From positions 91,922 through 155,921 of the forward strand of contig DALS01000055.1 in assembly GCA_002499445.1 (NCBI GenBank): DNA of 64,000 bases. Reading direction: 5' to 3'. Shown here piece after piece: positions 1 through 7,929 of this stretch. Position numbers and translations under genes: made by a program. The DNA comes from Methanosarcina sp. UBA293. Its GTDB lineage: Archaea; Halobacteriota; Methanosarcinia; Methanosarcinales; Methanosarcinaceae. Below the pieces are notes generated by a model. The model was not told the DNA's origin, searched no databases, and saw nothing but the letters and a program-made list of their open reading frames with translations. The stretch's first letter is position 1; each line of letters starts with the position of its first letter.

Positions 1-1465
1 TATTTAGATCTGCGAAAGTCCCATCTTTAATTCTGATATTGAAATTCTTGTAGACTTCGCCTTTGGGTTCAGTAGATGCCATCAAAGATTTTTCTTTCAG
101 TTCTTCGATAGTGGCTATTGTAGTTTCAGTAGTTTTCTTAGACTCAAATTTTATGTAATTGACACAAGTATTGCTTTTAGCAAAATCAAATCTTATGTGA
201 CTGTCTTTTGTAACGAACCGTTTGCATTGTTCCTTTGTCCGAATATTTTCCTCTGGCTCGCGGAAATCTTCCTTGTCTTTTTTATCTTCTGTGTTTTTAT
301 CTTTATGTTTATGTTTTCCATTTCCGCTACTACTGTCCTTTAATTTAATTTCCATTTTAGTCTGGGTAAATCCAACAAGTCCTTTTTCAGGGTTATATGC
401 TCCTACAAAAAGATAATAGCAGTCTTCAGGTAGATCAAAAGCAGTAAGTGATAGTGAATCCTGGCCTTTTTCCCCTATTGCTATTGAGCCGCTGCCTTCT
501 CCGATTAGGGTCTGAATTTCTGTCTGGAGTTCATTTTTATTCAGCTTTGACCTGTAATTTGATGAATTTATACCAAATTCATCAACGAGGTTCATTCCGT
601 TTACTATTACTGAAGTACCACTTCTTTTGCCATCGCAATCGATTTCTATATTCGCCTTATATGCCTTCTCTCTTATGAGCACAGCCCCATATATGCAGTC
701 ATTTTGGATGTTAGAGTCCTCAAGTTTCATGCTTATGTCCAGGTCTTTCCCTTTTACTATGCATGATGGAGCCGAGACACATAATTTGTACTCTGTAACT
801 ACAAACGCAGTTGCAGATAGAAATGTCAGGCTACCGTCTTCATTTTCCTGGGTCATGACAATACAGTACTGTCCTGCATCCAGTGGCCCAAGATCGTAGT
901 CTAACAAATCACCGTTCTTCCCTAAAACAGTAGAGTACTTTTTGTAATTCCCATCTAGGTTGTTGTGGAAGAGAGTGTTTAAGTTTCCTATATCTCCTGC
1001 TTTGAAAGCATCAAGTATCCCATAAACAGATTTTGAGGTAACATCGAAAAGGTAGATTTCCACATTTCCTTTCAGAGAGGAATCTCCATGAAAAGACATC
1101 TTTATGTTTTCCCCAGGCAGATAAATGGGATGGGTACGGTAGGTAGAAGTTGATGGATAAGTAATCGTGTAACTTTCATCTTCGTATAAGGTCCCAGAGA
1201 CTCCATAATATTCGAGAGTTTTCGGGCCGCAGTATGTGAACTTTATCGGTTTGGGAAGCTGAAATCTTCTTCCATCATCTGGACATTCCATTGTAATCCA
1301 GTTTCCTTCATTTGGGTTGCTGGTATGATCTGGAATATAGAGAACTTTGTCGGTAAAATTTATACTGCCAATAGGATTTATATCACTTTCACTATTGCCT
1401 GCAATTGCTGTTGCAGAAGTTAATGTGAATATAGTTATTGCAATTGCTAATAGGGTTTTTTTCAA
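1..1465 (-). CDS. Secreted surface protein with TIGR04279-like and PGF-pre-PGF domains (3' end outside window)
   Basis: The reading frame opens at a TTG at 1465 directly behind a GGAGG ribosome site and runs without a stop to the left edge, so the C-terminus is missing. Residues 1-22 are a signal peptide (Lys-Lys, then a hydrophobic stretch ending near TSATAIAG). The middle resembles the methanogen extracellular domain TIGR04279, with ligand-like phrases such as LDAGQYCIVMTQ. A Lys/Asp-rich linker (KHKHKDKNTEDKKDKED) separates it from a segment containing YIKFESKKTT and GEVYKNFNIRIKDGTFA. This matches the start of the PGF-pre-PGF domain (TIGR04213) of Methanosarcina surface proteins. The role is probably a cell-envelope or S-layer-associated protein; the ligand is unknown. 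The family call is from recalled motifs, not a search. Confidence 0.8.
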   Translation of the reverse strand, partial: MKKTLLAIAITIFTLTSATAIAGNSESDINPIGSINFTDKVLYIPDHTSNPNEGNWITMECPDDGRRFQLPKPIKFTYCGPKTLEYYGVSGTLYEDESYTITYPSTSTYRTHPIYLPGENIKMSFHGDSSLKGNVEIYLFDVTSKSVYGILDAFKAGDIGNLNTLFHNNLDGNYKKYSTVLGKNGDLLDYDLGPLDAGQYCIVMTQENEDGSLTFLSATAFVVTEYKLCVSAPSCIVKGKDLDISMKLEDSNIQNDCIYGAVLIREKAYKANIEIDCDGKRSGTSVIVNGMNLVDEFGINSSNYRSKLNKNELQTEIQTLIGEGSGSIAIGEKGQDSLSLTAFDLPEDCYYLFVGAYNPEKGLVGFTQTKMEIKLKDSSSGNGKHKHKDKNTEDKKDKEDFREPEENIRTKEQCKRFVTKDSHIRFDFAKSNTCVNYIKFESKKTTETTIATIEELKEKSLMASTEPKGEVYKNFNIRIKDGTFADLN

Positions 1466-1565
1466 ACGTATACCTCCACTCTATTTTTTAGATGTTTTTA
1501 AGAAGCCAATAACATTATAATAAAATTTCGTTCATGGTTCATCAATAGTAACAGGTATCTTTACC

Positions 1566-2495
1566 TCACTTTCTTTTTGAGTATACCGTCAGGATAAGGG
1601 CTGCTGCTCCCAATCCTATCAATGCATAATAATTGTCTACAGAGGATCCGAGAAACTTGCGTTTTTGAATATCTTCTTCCGAGGACGTCGCCTTAGTCTC
1701 TTCATCATCTATGTTTTTTCCCAAAGTCAAGTTTTCAGGATCCTTTTTTTCTTCCAAGTTTTCAGAAGTGATTGGTTCTGGGAACTCAGTCTCTGGCAAA
1801 ACAGATGAATTATTTTCTACTGTTGGAGATGGCTTGACATTTTTAGAGGATGAACCACCAGAAAATGAATTTGAACCTGAACGTGTCTCAGACTGAATAG
1901 TTACTTTTTTAGTTATGGTTCCTACTTTTATCTCAAAATCCCCTGCAGGAACAGCTTTTGTATTATAGGAATAACTGAAATCTCCGTTCGAATCAGCTTC
2001 TATCTCTTGATATGCTGTAATCTTTAGATCTACGTTTGAAGTTCCTTCTTTAGCATCCCCATCAATCTTTATAATATAAGTTCCTGGAGGAACTCTCGAC
2101 TGAGATACGGTTGCAATCTCTCCTGAAGCTTTTGAGCTTTTTGTCATCCATACAAGGACTTTTGCTCTCACATTGAGATCTTCAGCTCCCCTAGCCTCAA
2201 CTTTGAAAATGTTATTTAATCCCAAAGGAATTTTTACATCTTCAAGAATATATTCAAACTTTCCCGCTGAGACAGGAACAGTTTTCTCAAAGGTTACAAA
2301 CACATCGATTTTCTCTCTAGGAGATGCACTCCCTTTTATGCTAATGGTGTCCCCGCAAACAGGTTCTTGGGGGGAAAATTCCCAGTCATTAATGGACGCA
2401 GCTGCAGAAGAAATTAGCAGTAAAACAAGAACTGAGAGTGAGGTGACTATGAAAGTCAGTCTTCTTTTCTTAAGGAAATTAGTTAACTTATACAC
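1566..2495 (-). CDS. Secreted protein anchored by a C-terminal membrane helix
   Basis: The 309-residue product has an N-terminal signal or anchor at about residues 12-34 (KKRRL then a hydrophobic run). Two beta-rich repeats follow (about 40-110 and 120-200), with phrases like PVSAGKFEYILEDVKIPLG and AVPAGDFEIKVGTITKKVTI, which look like Ig or adhesin-type folds. A Ser/Pro/Glu-rich low-complexity stalk spans about 205-275. A final hydrophobic helix (YYALIGLGAAALILTVY) ends in SKRK. This layout is typical of a euryarchaeal surface protein tethered at its C-terminus. There is no catalytic motif and I do not recognise a named family. It follows the upstream surface protein on the same strand with 100 bases between them, so the two may be related in function but probably have separate promoters. 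Confidence 0.75.
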   Translation of the reverse strand: MYKLTNFLKKRRLTFIVTSLSVLVLLLISSAAASINDWEFSPQEPVCGDTISIKGSASPREKIDVFVTFEKTVPVSAGKFEYILEDVKIPLGLNNIFKVEARGAEDLNVRAKVLVWMTKSSKASGEIATVSQSRVPPGTYIIKIDGDAKEGTSNVDLKITAYQEIEADSNGDFSYSYNTKAVPAGDFEIKVGTITKKVTIQSETRSGSNSFSGGSSSKNVKPSPTVENNSSVLPETEFPEPITSENLEEKKDPENLTLGKNIDDEETKATSSEEDIQKRKFLGSSVDNYYALIGLGAAALILTVYSKRK

Positions 2496-3134
2496 TGGAG
2501 TAGCCTCTTTTTAAATTACATATTGCTTAATTTTAAAAAGTTCATTGATCGCTTGAGTAGAGTTAATCTGTGTAAATTTATCGGAAATTGTATATAACAC
2601 GATGTAAAGTTTTTAAACTTCCTATTATAAATTTTTATCTACTGTTTTCTAATTCTTATGGCAAAAATAGGAGTTTATTTTAAATCAATATTCAAAATAA
2701 ATTTAGCCAATGCTGACCAGTAAATATTCTATCCCCCGATGATTTTACTTATACCGCTACACGCTTTGTATATTCACTTTATGTAATTAACTTTAGACAT
2801 CGATCTTATATAATTATCTTCGTATATTCATCCTATATAATTATAAACTTTTATATCATTTCCTAAAATCTCTTATTCAAACTTCGAATTTTTCCGTCAT
2901 CTATCCAACTAGTAATCCCCATGATAGTTAAATAAGCTCAAGTTCAATCATTAATACAGCTTCCAATTTTATCTCTCAACTCAATCTTTCATTTCAATAT
3001 TCCTTACTTCTTATTTTATTGTGCTATAATATCAAAAACTGGCAAAAGTTTTTATATGTTATAGTCCTCTTTATACATACACTTCTAAACAAATAGTAAA
3101 AGTCGCCATATTTTATGGGGGAATCAGTATATTA
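2496..3134. other. AT-rich intergenic region with promoters
   Basis: This divergent region separates the surface protein (-) from the small two-TM protein (+). It is very AT-rich and holds near-repeats of a TATATAATTAT phrase around 2807-2850. No coding remnant was seen. The plus-strand promoter is listed separately. Confidence 0.6.
3049..3057 (+). promoter_or_regulatory. TATA box of the 3135 small membrane protein
   Basis: TTTTTATAT preceded by purine-rich AAAAG fits an archaeal BRE/TATA pair about 78 bases before the TTG start. A transcription start about 25 bases downstream would leave a leader of roughly 50 bases. Confidence 0.5.
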
Positions 3135-3398
3135 TTGAGTATTATTTCATCAAGTGCAATTTCATCAAGTGCAATTTCATCAAGTGCAATTTCAATGGTT
3201 ACAACTCCTGGACTTCCTCAATATGGAGCTTCAGTAGTAGTTGGACTTATAGCCCTTCTTTCATTAAAGGAAGTTCTTTCAGCATCTGAGAAGTGGAACA
3301 GTTCTCTTAACAGTTCTTTCAACCTTGTAATCCTGCCTTTACTTTTATGTTTTGCAGGGATTGTCTTCTTTAAGACCTCAGAGATTATCCTACCTTAA
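3135..3398 (+). CDS. Small two-TM membrane protein, copy 1 of 3
   Basis: The product has 87 residues. The start is a TTG at 3135 placed behind the GGGGGAAT run at 3116-3123. The N-terminus carries three tandem SSAIS pentapeptides from a 15-base DNA repeat. Two membrane segments follow, about 33-50 (ASVVVGLIALLSLKEVL) and 64-83 (FNLVILPLLLCFAGIVFF). Paralogues lie at 16020-16268 and 36979-37257, sharing the PG(L/I)P..GASV phrase and the second helix. In two of the three cases the gene lies just upstream of a minus-strand CPBP protease and DUF1616 pair. No function is known to me. The conserved neighbourhood suggests it works with those membrane proteins. Confidence 0.7.
   Translation: MSIISSSAISSSAISSSAISMVTTPGLPQYGASVVVGLIALLSLKEVLSASEKWNSSLNSSFNLVILPLLLCFAGIVFFKTSEIILP
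3147..3193 (+). repeat. 15-bp tandem repeat, three copies, in frame
   Basis: Three adjacent copies of TCATCAAGTGCAATT encode SSAIS units at the N-terminus of the small membrane protein. A 15-base unit keeps the frame, so copy number can vary by slippage without breaking the gene. Confidence 0.85.
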
Positions 3399-3692
3399 TC
3401 ACTTGCTCAATTGAGAACTTTCCTTCACTTTTTAATTTTTTACTTTTTTACAAAAACAAATCCGCTTTTATCTTTGAACTAACTCGATAATCTTTGTTAG
3501 CGCAATTCGGGACGGAAAACAGTATTTTTTATTTCTTCCTAATTATAAATGGTTTCAGTATTTTGTTTGTAGGTGAACTATAATCAGGGAGTTCTAATTT
3601 TCACTATGAATTGTAGCTTTAAACTTCAGAGTTAATCTTAATTCTATAATTGAAATCTAGAAAGGGCTTCTACAGGTTCAATTTTAAATATA

Positions 3693-4523
3693 TTAAAGTC
3701 CTGTCCCCCCGCCCATATAATAGGGAAGGACTCCAAAAAGGAAAACATTGATAAAACCATGAAGGACAGTAATAAAGGGAAGGCTTTTTGTTTTGTAGAA
3801 GGCTAGTGCCATAAAGAGTCCTATGAAGCCTGTATATAAAACTTCATAAAAGGTGCCATACCCTGAGTGCATTAGTCCGAAAAGAAAGCTTGTAATTAAT
3901 AGTCCTTCTCCTACACTGAGTGCCTGTTCAAGCCTTGTCTGGAGGATTGACCTAAAAATAAGTTCCTCAATTAGACCCACGAAAAAAACCATTACAAAAG
4001 TTAGTTTAAGTAAGTTTTCGAAGGTTAGATCAGGAATTAAATACTCTGTTCTTATTGTCAAATACTCTCCAAGTCCAAGAGCTAAACTCAAAGGAATCGA
4101 GAGGACCATATAAGTTTTTATATTTTTCATGGAAATCCCTATTTGCTTAAGGGAATAACGCTGGTGAATGATTACACCTACTACCGGAATAGCAAGGGTG
4201 CCATAGATAAAAACAAATGTATAAAGAGTTGTCTCAAAAAAGATGGGCATTGAAAGATTTATAAGTCTAAGGATAGGGAGGAGCATCAGCGCCTGATAGA
4301 TTTTCTGGACTTCAGGGTCCTTTATATAAATATTGGAAAGGCAAAGTGCAATCAAACTCCCAATGTGCATCCATACAGCAACTCCCATTTTCCCCGAGAA
4401 GATCAATATTTCAGCAAGTCCAATACACAGGACCGGGATTGCGGTAAAAAGCCTGCGTTTCTGAAGCTTGAAATTCTTTTGATCTTTTTCTTTAATCTCT
4501 GGGGTTTTAGTTAACTTTTGCAT
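3693..4523 (-). CDS. CPBP (CAAX-type) intramembrane metalloprotease, copy 1
   Basis: This 276-residue polytopic protein has the three CPBP/Abi signature motifs: EE at 186-187 with Arg191 (IEELIFRSI), His219 in FGLMHSG, and His255/Asn259 in HGFIN. These residues form the intramembrane catalytic site of Rce1-type proteases. The first 25 residues are charged and cytoplasmic (KEKDQKNFKLQKRR), and about eight hydrophobic segments follow. The closest relative in the window is the 16577-17419 gene, which keeps the same motifs. In both copies a DUF1616 gene lies upstream on the same strand, but here the two are 640 bases apart instead of adjacent. The substrate is unknown. Maturation or protection of a surface or membrane protein is an inference. 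Confidence 0.9.
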   Translation of the reverse strand: MQKLTKTPEIKEKDQKNFKLQKRRLFTAIPVLCIGLAEILIFSGKMGVAVWMHIGSLIALCLSNIYIKDPEVQKIYQALMLLPILRLINLSMPIFFETTLYTFVFIYGTLAIPVVGVIIHQRYSLKQIGISMKNIKTYMVLSIPLSLALGLGEYLTIRTEYLIPDLTFENLLKLTFVMVFFVGLIEELIFRSILQTRLEQALSVGEGLLITSFLFGLMHSGYGTFYEVLYTGFIGLFMALAFYKTKSLPFITVLHGFINVFLFGVLPYYMGGGTGL

Positions 4524-4697
4524 GGAATGACTCCTTCAATGAGCGAGTTTAGGTTTAATAACTCATGGCAAATTTTGAATCACTTTGAAGCAAATTATCA
4601 TATTTTGTTTTAACAACTCTATAAACTCTAACCTCAAGTATATATAAATTTTTATTGATAGTATGTCGCTTCAATGATAACTAAATTCCATGAAGCT

Positions 4698-4738
4698 TTA
4701 AGCAAGTCCAATACACAGTACCGGGATAACTATAAAAA
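4698..4738 (-). pseudogene. Fragment of a CPBP protease gene
   Basis: About 41 bases match the neighbouring CPBP gene at about 4409-4449 at roughly 80%, including the shared core AGCAAGTCCAATACACAG. It corresponds to the IPVLCIGLAE part of the protein on the same strand. It looks like the remains of a local duplication. Confidence 0.6.
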
Positions 4739-4924
4739 TATAATTCTTACTACTTTAGAAATCCTTAAGTTAATGGATATACAGCTAAGAAGGCTACAAA
4801 AACGCACATGAAATTCTTCGAATAAAATGCCCAAATAAATGAAAGTGCTTTCAAGGATTTTCATGAAAAATAGAATTCTTACCTATCCTTGCATTAGGTA
4901 TGAATATTTTATACATTAGTTTTT

Positions 4925-4960
4925 GCCAGGAAGCAAAGATGCCAAAGATAGATTCCTGGC
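4925..4960. repeat. Perfect 8-bp inverted repeat
   Basis: GCCAGGAA (4925-4932) and TTCCTGGC (4953-4960) flank a 20-base loop. It may be a transcript hairpin or the edge of a decayed element. It follows no gene closely enough to be called a terminator. Confidence 0.5.
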
Positions 4961-5071
4961 ACATCTCGAGAAATAAGAAATGGTTAAATTCTTCTTAAAT
5001 TAAAAGCTTTAATCTGGATGATCAAATGGCATAAACGGATAGTCACAAATTTAGGAGTTCTCCTTATTTAA

Positions 5072-5171
5072 TCACCTTTTTCGCTTCCGTACGTTTGAGC
5101 CCTATAAGGTTGCTGCCTAGATAGATTCTGTACTATTAAAATTACCTTTTTTCGCTTCCGTACGTTTAAGC
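5072..5171. repeat. Direct repeat pair flanking the DUF1616 3' end
   Basis: Copies at 5072-5100 and 5142-5171 share TCGCTTCCGTACGTTT plus flanks. The second copy overlaps the TAA stop of the DUF1616 gene (5166-5168), so the first copy looks like a duplicated gene end. On the minus strand each copy contains an AAAGGTrATT that resembles a ribosome site. Confidence 0.7.
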
Positions 5172-6062
5172 TTCCAGTTGGTTTGTTGCATTTACGTCAA
5201 TCCAGAGATGAAGGTCTCTATAAGGTACACTTTTACCAGTCTCATTAAAGAGCAAGAACTGAAGTTTCATATTCTTTCCTTCAAATTCAGGCGTAAGAAT
5301 AACTGGCTCTTCCCACGTTTCGTTATGGGCAAGAGTGATATGCTTCAAATTTTCTGGAAGGAACATTGATTTATTTTCAAGTTTTATTTCCATTGTGTAA
5401 TTTACAGGGCTATACTCATGGTTTATGACTCCTACTATTACAGTCCCATTCTCTCCAAGAATATATTTTGTAGGATAATTATCTGCCTTTCCTTCTGGTC
5501 CAAGAAGGTAGAACTCCGTGAAATGTTCTCCTTCTTTTGGACTCAAGACTACATAGGCAAGGGTTACTACAGACAGGAGAATGGAAAAAATCAGGAAAAC
5601 TGTAAGAGCTTTATCCAGTTTTGATTCTGAACTTCCCATGATCTCGTTTTTGAGCGAAAGTGCTGTTGCTCTGAAGGAGATATCGAAAGCCTCGCTTTCT
5701 GGAAGCTTTGCTCGCCTCAGATATGCAAGCCCGCACATGATAAAGGTGAAAGTAGACAGGCTTATGAGGATTGGATGAATCCTGATTCCCCAAGGTGTAT
5801 AATTAAGACCAAGGCCTATTAGGGGTACAACTGCAATACTCAGCCCGAAAGAAAGAGCCACCCGTTCAATCCCGTCAAGATCAGATTTTGCAGGGAAAAG
5901 TGCTGCAATCAAAGAATATCCTGGCAGGAAAAGCACAAGGGGAAGCCCAAGTACGTTTCGTATCAATGTTTCATTTATCCCAGGAGTGAGCACAAAGATG
6001 TCTGTAAGGAGCACAAGCCCCATGACAATAACAAGGTCTGAGGGTACTTTTTTTTCAGTCAT
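5166..6062 (-). CDS. DUF1616 membrane protein, copy 1
   Basis: The preferred start is the ATG at 6062 (MTEKKVPSDL), matching the start of the second copy; an ATG three codons earlier is also open. The product is about 298 residues. Four N-terminal TM segments (about 8-25, 35-58, 68-90, 95-115) carry the family phrase GLPLVLFLPGYSL and ERVALSFGLSIAVVPLIGL. A single later TM (about 175-197) precedes an outer domain with Asn-rich sequons and the phrases PVNYTMEIKLEN and LQFLLFNETG. The fold of the outer part looks like a beta-sandwich. DUF1616 proteins are often found in archaeal surface-polysaccharide loci. The biochemical role is not known. Confidence 0.85.
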   Translation of the reverse strand: MTEKKVPSDLVIVMGLVLLTDIFVLTPGINETLIRNVLGLPLVLFLPGYSLIAALFPAKSDLDGIERVALSFGLSIAVVPLIGLGLNYTPWGIRIHPILISLSTFTFIMCGLAYLRRAKLPESEAFDISFRATALSLKNEIMGSSESKLDKALTVFLIFSILLSVVTLAYVVLSPKEGEHFTEFYLLGPEGKADNYPTKYILGENGTVIVGVINHEYSPVNYTMEIKLENKSMFLPENLKHITLAHNETWEEPVILTPEFEGKNMKLQFLLFNETGKSVPYRDLHLWIDVNATNQLEA

Positions 6063-6071
6063 GCAAGTCAT

Positions 6072-6913
6072 CCAGTTTTAATCAAATTATATATTTTTCC
6101 ATCCCTTTTATAAAAGTAAATATTTTTCTAATGCATTTTATTCTTTCGCTCTTTTTTGGGATTTTGAATATTCTATATTTTTTCCAATCTCAATACCCGC
6201 TTGATTCTGTCTATACCAATGGTATACTATTTTCTTATAAAATGTTTCACTATTTATTTACAGTTATCCTTTTACATCTTTTCCTGAACTTTTTTATTAA
6301 TATTTCTAAGTAATTTTTGTTATGGTTATTTAATAATTTTATTCCGTATTTGATCTTTTAGTCTTAATATTCCTCTCCTCCAGTTCAGGCAAATTCAATA
6401 AATTTTTATATATCTAATATTTTTGCTTTTTATCTTATATTAAAAGTTGTGGCAAGTGATGAAAAGGAATAATACAATTTTGAAGCCAAGATATCTCTAT
6501 ATATATTTTAAAGAAAGCCCATAAATCTGCGGAACTAAAATCCTGAGGGCATTGAGCTTCCTAAATATCGATTTTGAAGCTTATTTTTTTATCTGTATAA
6601 ATTAATATTTCTAAGATCTGTTAACTAATATAAGTTCTCATTGACCATTATCTCAATGGTATAACTTTATATTTATGTTGTTGTAGGATAGTTAGATAAT
6701 TATATCGCCCTTATGTTATTTTTTTAAAGTCCCACAGTCAATAAATTTATATACCTTTTCTCCAAATTAACTTTAAAAAAAATAATATTGTTATACTGTT
6801 CTATACTGTTAAATAGACCCGATTTTATCCAGATTTAATGACTTCTAGGGTCCTCATACGTACTTTATCTAATACAGTATAGCTATGCAATATAAACCAG
6901 GGGGTCATCAAGA
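6072..6913. other. AT-rich intergenic region upstream of GT2
   Basis: This region contains promoter-like TATA sequences, for example TTTATATACC near 6747, and a possible operator (6792-6881). A hydrophobic 60-codon frame at 6131-6313 lacks a ribosome site and is not called. Confidence 0.55.
6792..6881. promoter_or_regulatory. Candidate operator: repeated TATACTGTT
   Basis: TATACTGTT occurs at 6792-6800 and again at 6802-6810, a 10-base spacing that places both on one helix face. An inverted near-copy, TACAGTATA, is at 6873-6881. All lie just ahead of the GT2 start at 6914. This is a possible regulator site and no protein is assigned. Confidence 0.35.
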
Positions 6914-7861
6914 ATGAGTAATCATCTATCTATGGGAAATGGCAATCAGCGTGTAATGAATAAAAATAATAAATGTGTTATGGGCAAAACATTTAAAAAT
7001 ATTACAGCAGTCCTTTCTACCTACAATGAAGAAATGTCTATAGGGAGCACTATCCTTCTTACGAAGCTCTATGTCGATAGGGTAATTGTGGTTGATGATG
7101 CAAGTTCAGATAGGACAGCCGAAATAGCACAAAAAGCTGGAGCTGAAGTAATTATAAACAAGACTAAAGTGGGAAAGGGTCCAGCTCTCGAAACAGGTTT
7201 TAAAGCCGCAGTTCATGTAGGTGCCGATATAATTGTGACAATGGACTCAAAAGGCCGCCATAACCCAGTTGATATTCCTATACTAGTTGCCCCAATAATT
7301 AAAGGAAGCGCAGATATGGTTAATGGTAGCCTCTACTTAAATGGATTAGGAGGAAATATCCCTATCTATCGACGTGTCAGTAAAACAATAATGGGCAAGT
7401 TCACCAGCGTAAATATGGACAAGATTACTAAGAGTCATAATGGTTTCTGCGCCTTTGCTGCCTCCACGGCAGGTATCTTTCGCTTTGATGCACAGGGCAT
7501 GGCAGTAGAAAACGACCTCTTCTCAGGAGCAAAGAAATTCGACCTTCGTATAAAAGAAGTAGAAATTAGAAATCTTCATGACTTTGATAGTCCGGTTAAG
7601 TTCATCCCTAGATTCCTGAAAACAGTAGTGAAGGATGTAGAGGTCAATAAACCACTGTATATATATTCAGTTCCAGGTTTTGCTCTGGCTACATGCGGTT
7701 TCTACATGGGTTTGAGATTTCTTGAAGCCTTTATCCTTGGAATAGAAAGTCTCCACTTCTGGTCTGTGTTCCTGATGATTTTTTTATGTCTCGCAGGCGT
7801 GTATATGACAGTAAGGGGGATTGTGATACATTCTATGGTAGATGGGACCATGCAAAACTGA
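6914..7861 (+). CDS. GT2 (dolichyl-phosphate sugar synthase-like) with altered metal motif
   Basis: The 315-residue protein has a GT-A domain at about 28-240 and two C-terminal TM helices (about 248-272 and 282-305). The nucleotide site IVVDDASSDRT (Asp61, Asp62) is intact. The second metal motif reads MDSKGRHNP at 110-118, where the paralogue at 19215 has IDSDGQHDP, so the second acidic residue is Lys113. The later SQSGF motif is also changed, to SHNGF. The family transfers sugars from UDP or GDP donors to polyprenyl phosphate. Here activity may be lost or altered. The ATG at 6914 lies behind GGGGG at 6900-6904. The neighbours are the DUF1616/CPBP module, as for the intact paralogue. Confidence 0.85.
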   Translation: MSNHLSMGNGNQRVMNKNNKCVMGKTFKNITAVLSTYNEEMSIGSTILLTKLYVDRVIVVDDASSDRTAEIAQKAGAEVIINKTKVGKGPALETGFKAAVHVGADIIVTMDSKGRHNPVDIPILVAPIIKGSADMVNGSLYLNGLGGNIPIYRRVSKTIMGKFTSVNMDKITKSHNGFCAFAASTAGIFRFDAQGMAVENDLFSGAKKFDLRIKEVEIRNLHDFDSPVKFIPRFLKTVVKDVEVNKPLYIYSVPGFALATCGFYMGLRFLEAFILGIESLHFWSVFLMIFLCLAGVYMTVRGIVIHSMVDGTMQN

Positions 7862-7929
7862 AGCTGTATAAGCTTTATATACAAAATTCAAGCGTATATG
7901 TAGGAAGCCTTATCAAATTTTATCTAAAC

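Larger units (their letters stand above)
4524..5165. other. Spacer with decayed duplicated DNA
   Basis: This gap splits a gene pair that is adjacent in the second copy of the module. It holds a short remnant of the CPBP gene (4698-4738), an 8-bp perfect hairpin (4925-4960) and one half of a direct repeat (5072-5100). No intact reading frame was seen. Confidence 0.6.

Noticed and set aside
1..899. Three plus-strand frames of 64-90 codons
   Set aside because: All lie antisense within the TTG-started surface protein gene.
6131..6313. 60-codon hydrophobic plus-strand frame
   Set aside because: Low-complexity Phe/Leu-rich product from AT-rich DNA, without a ribosome site.
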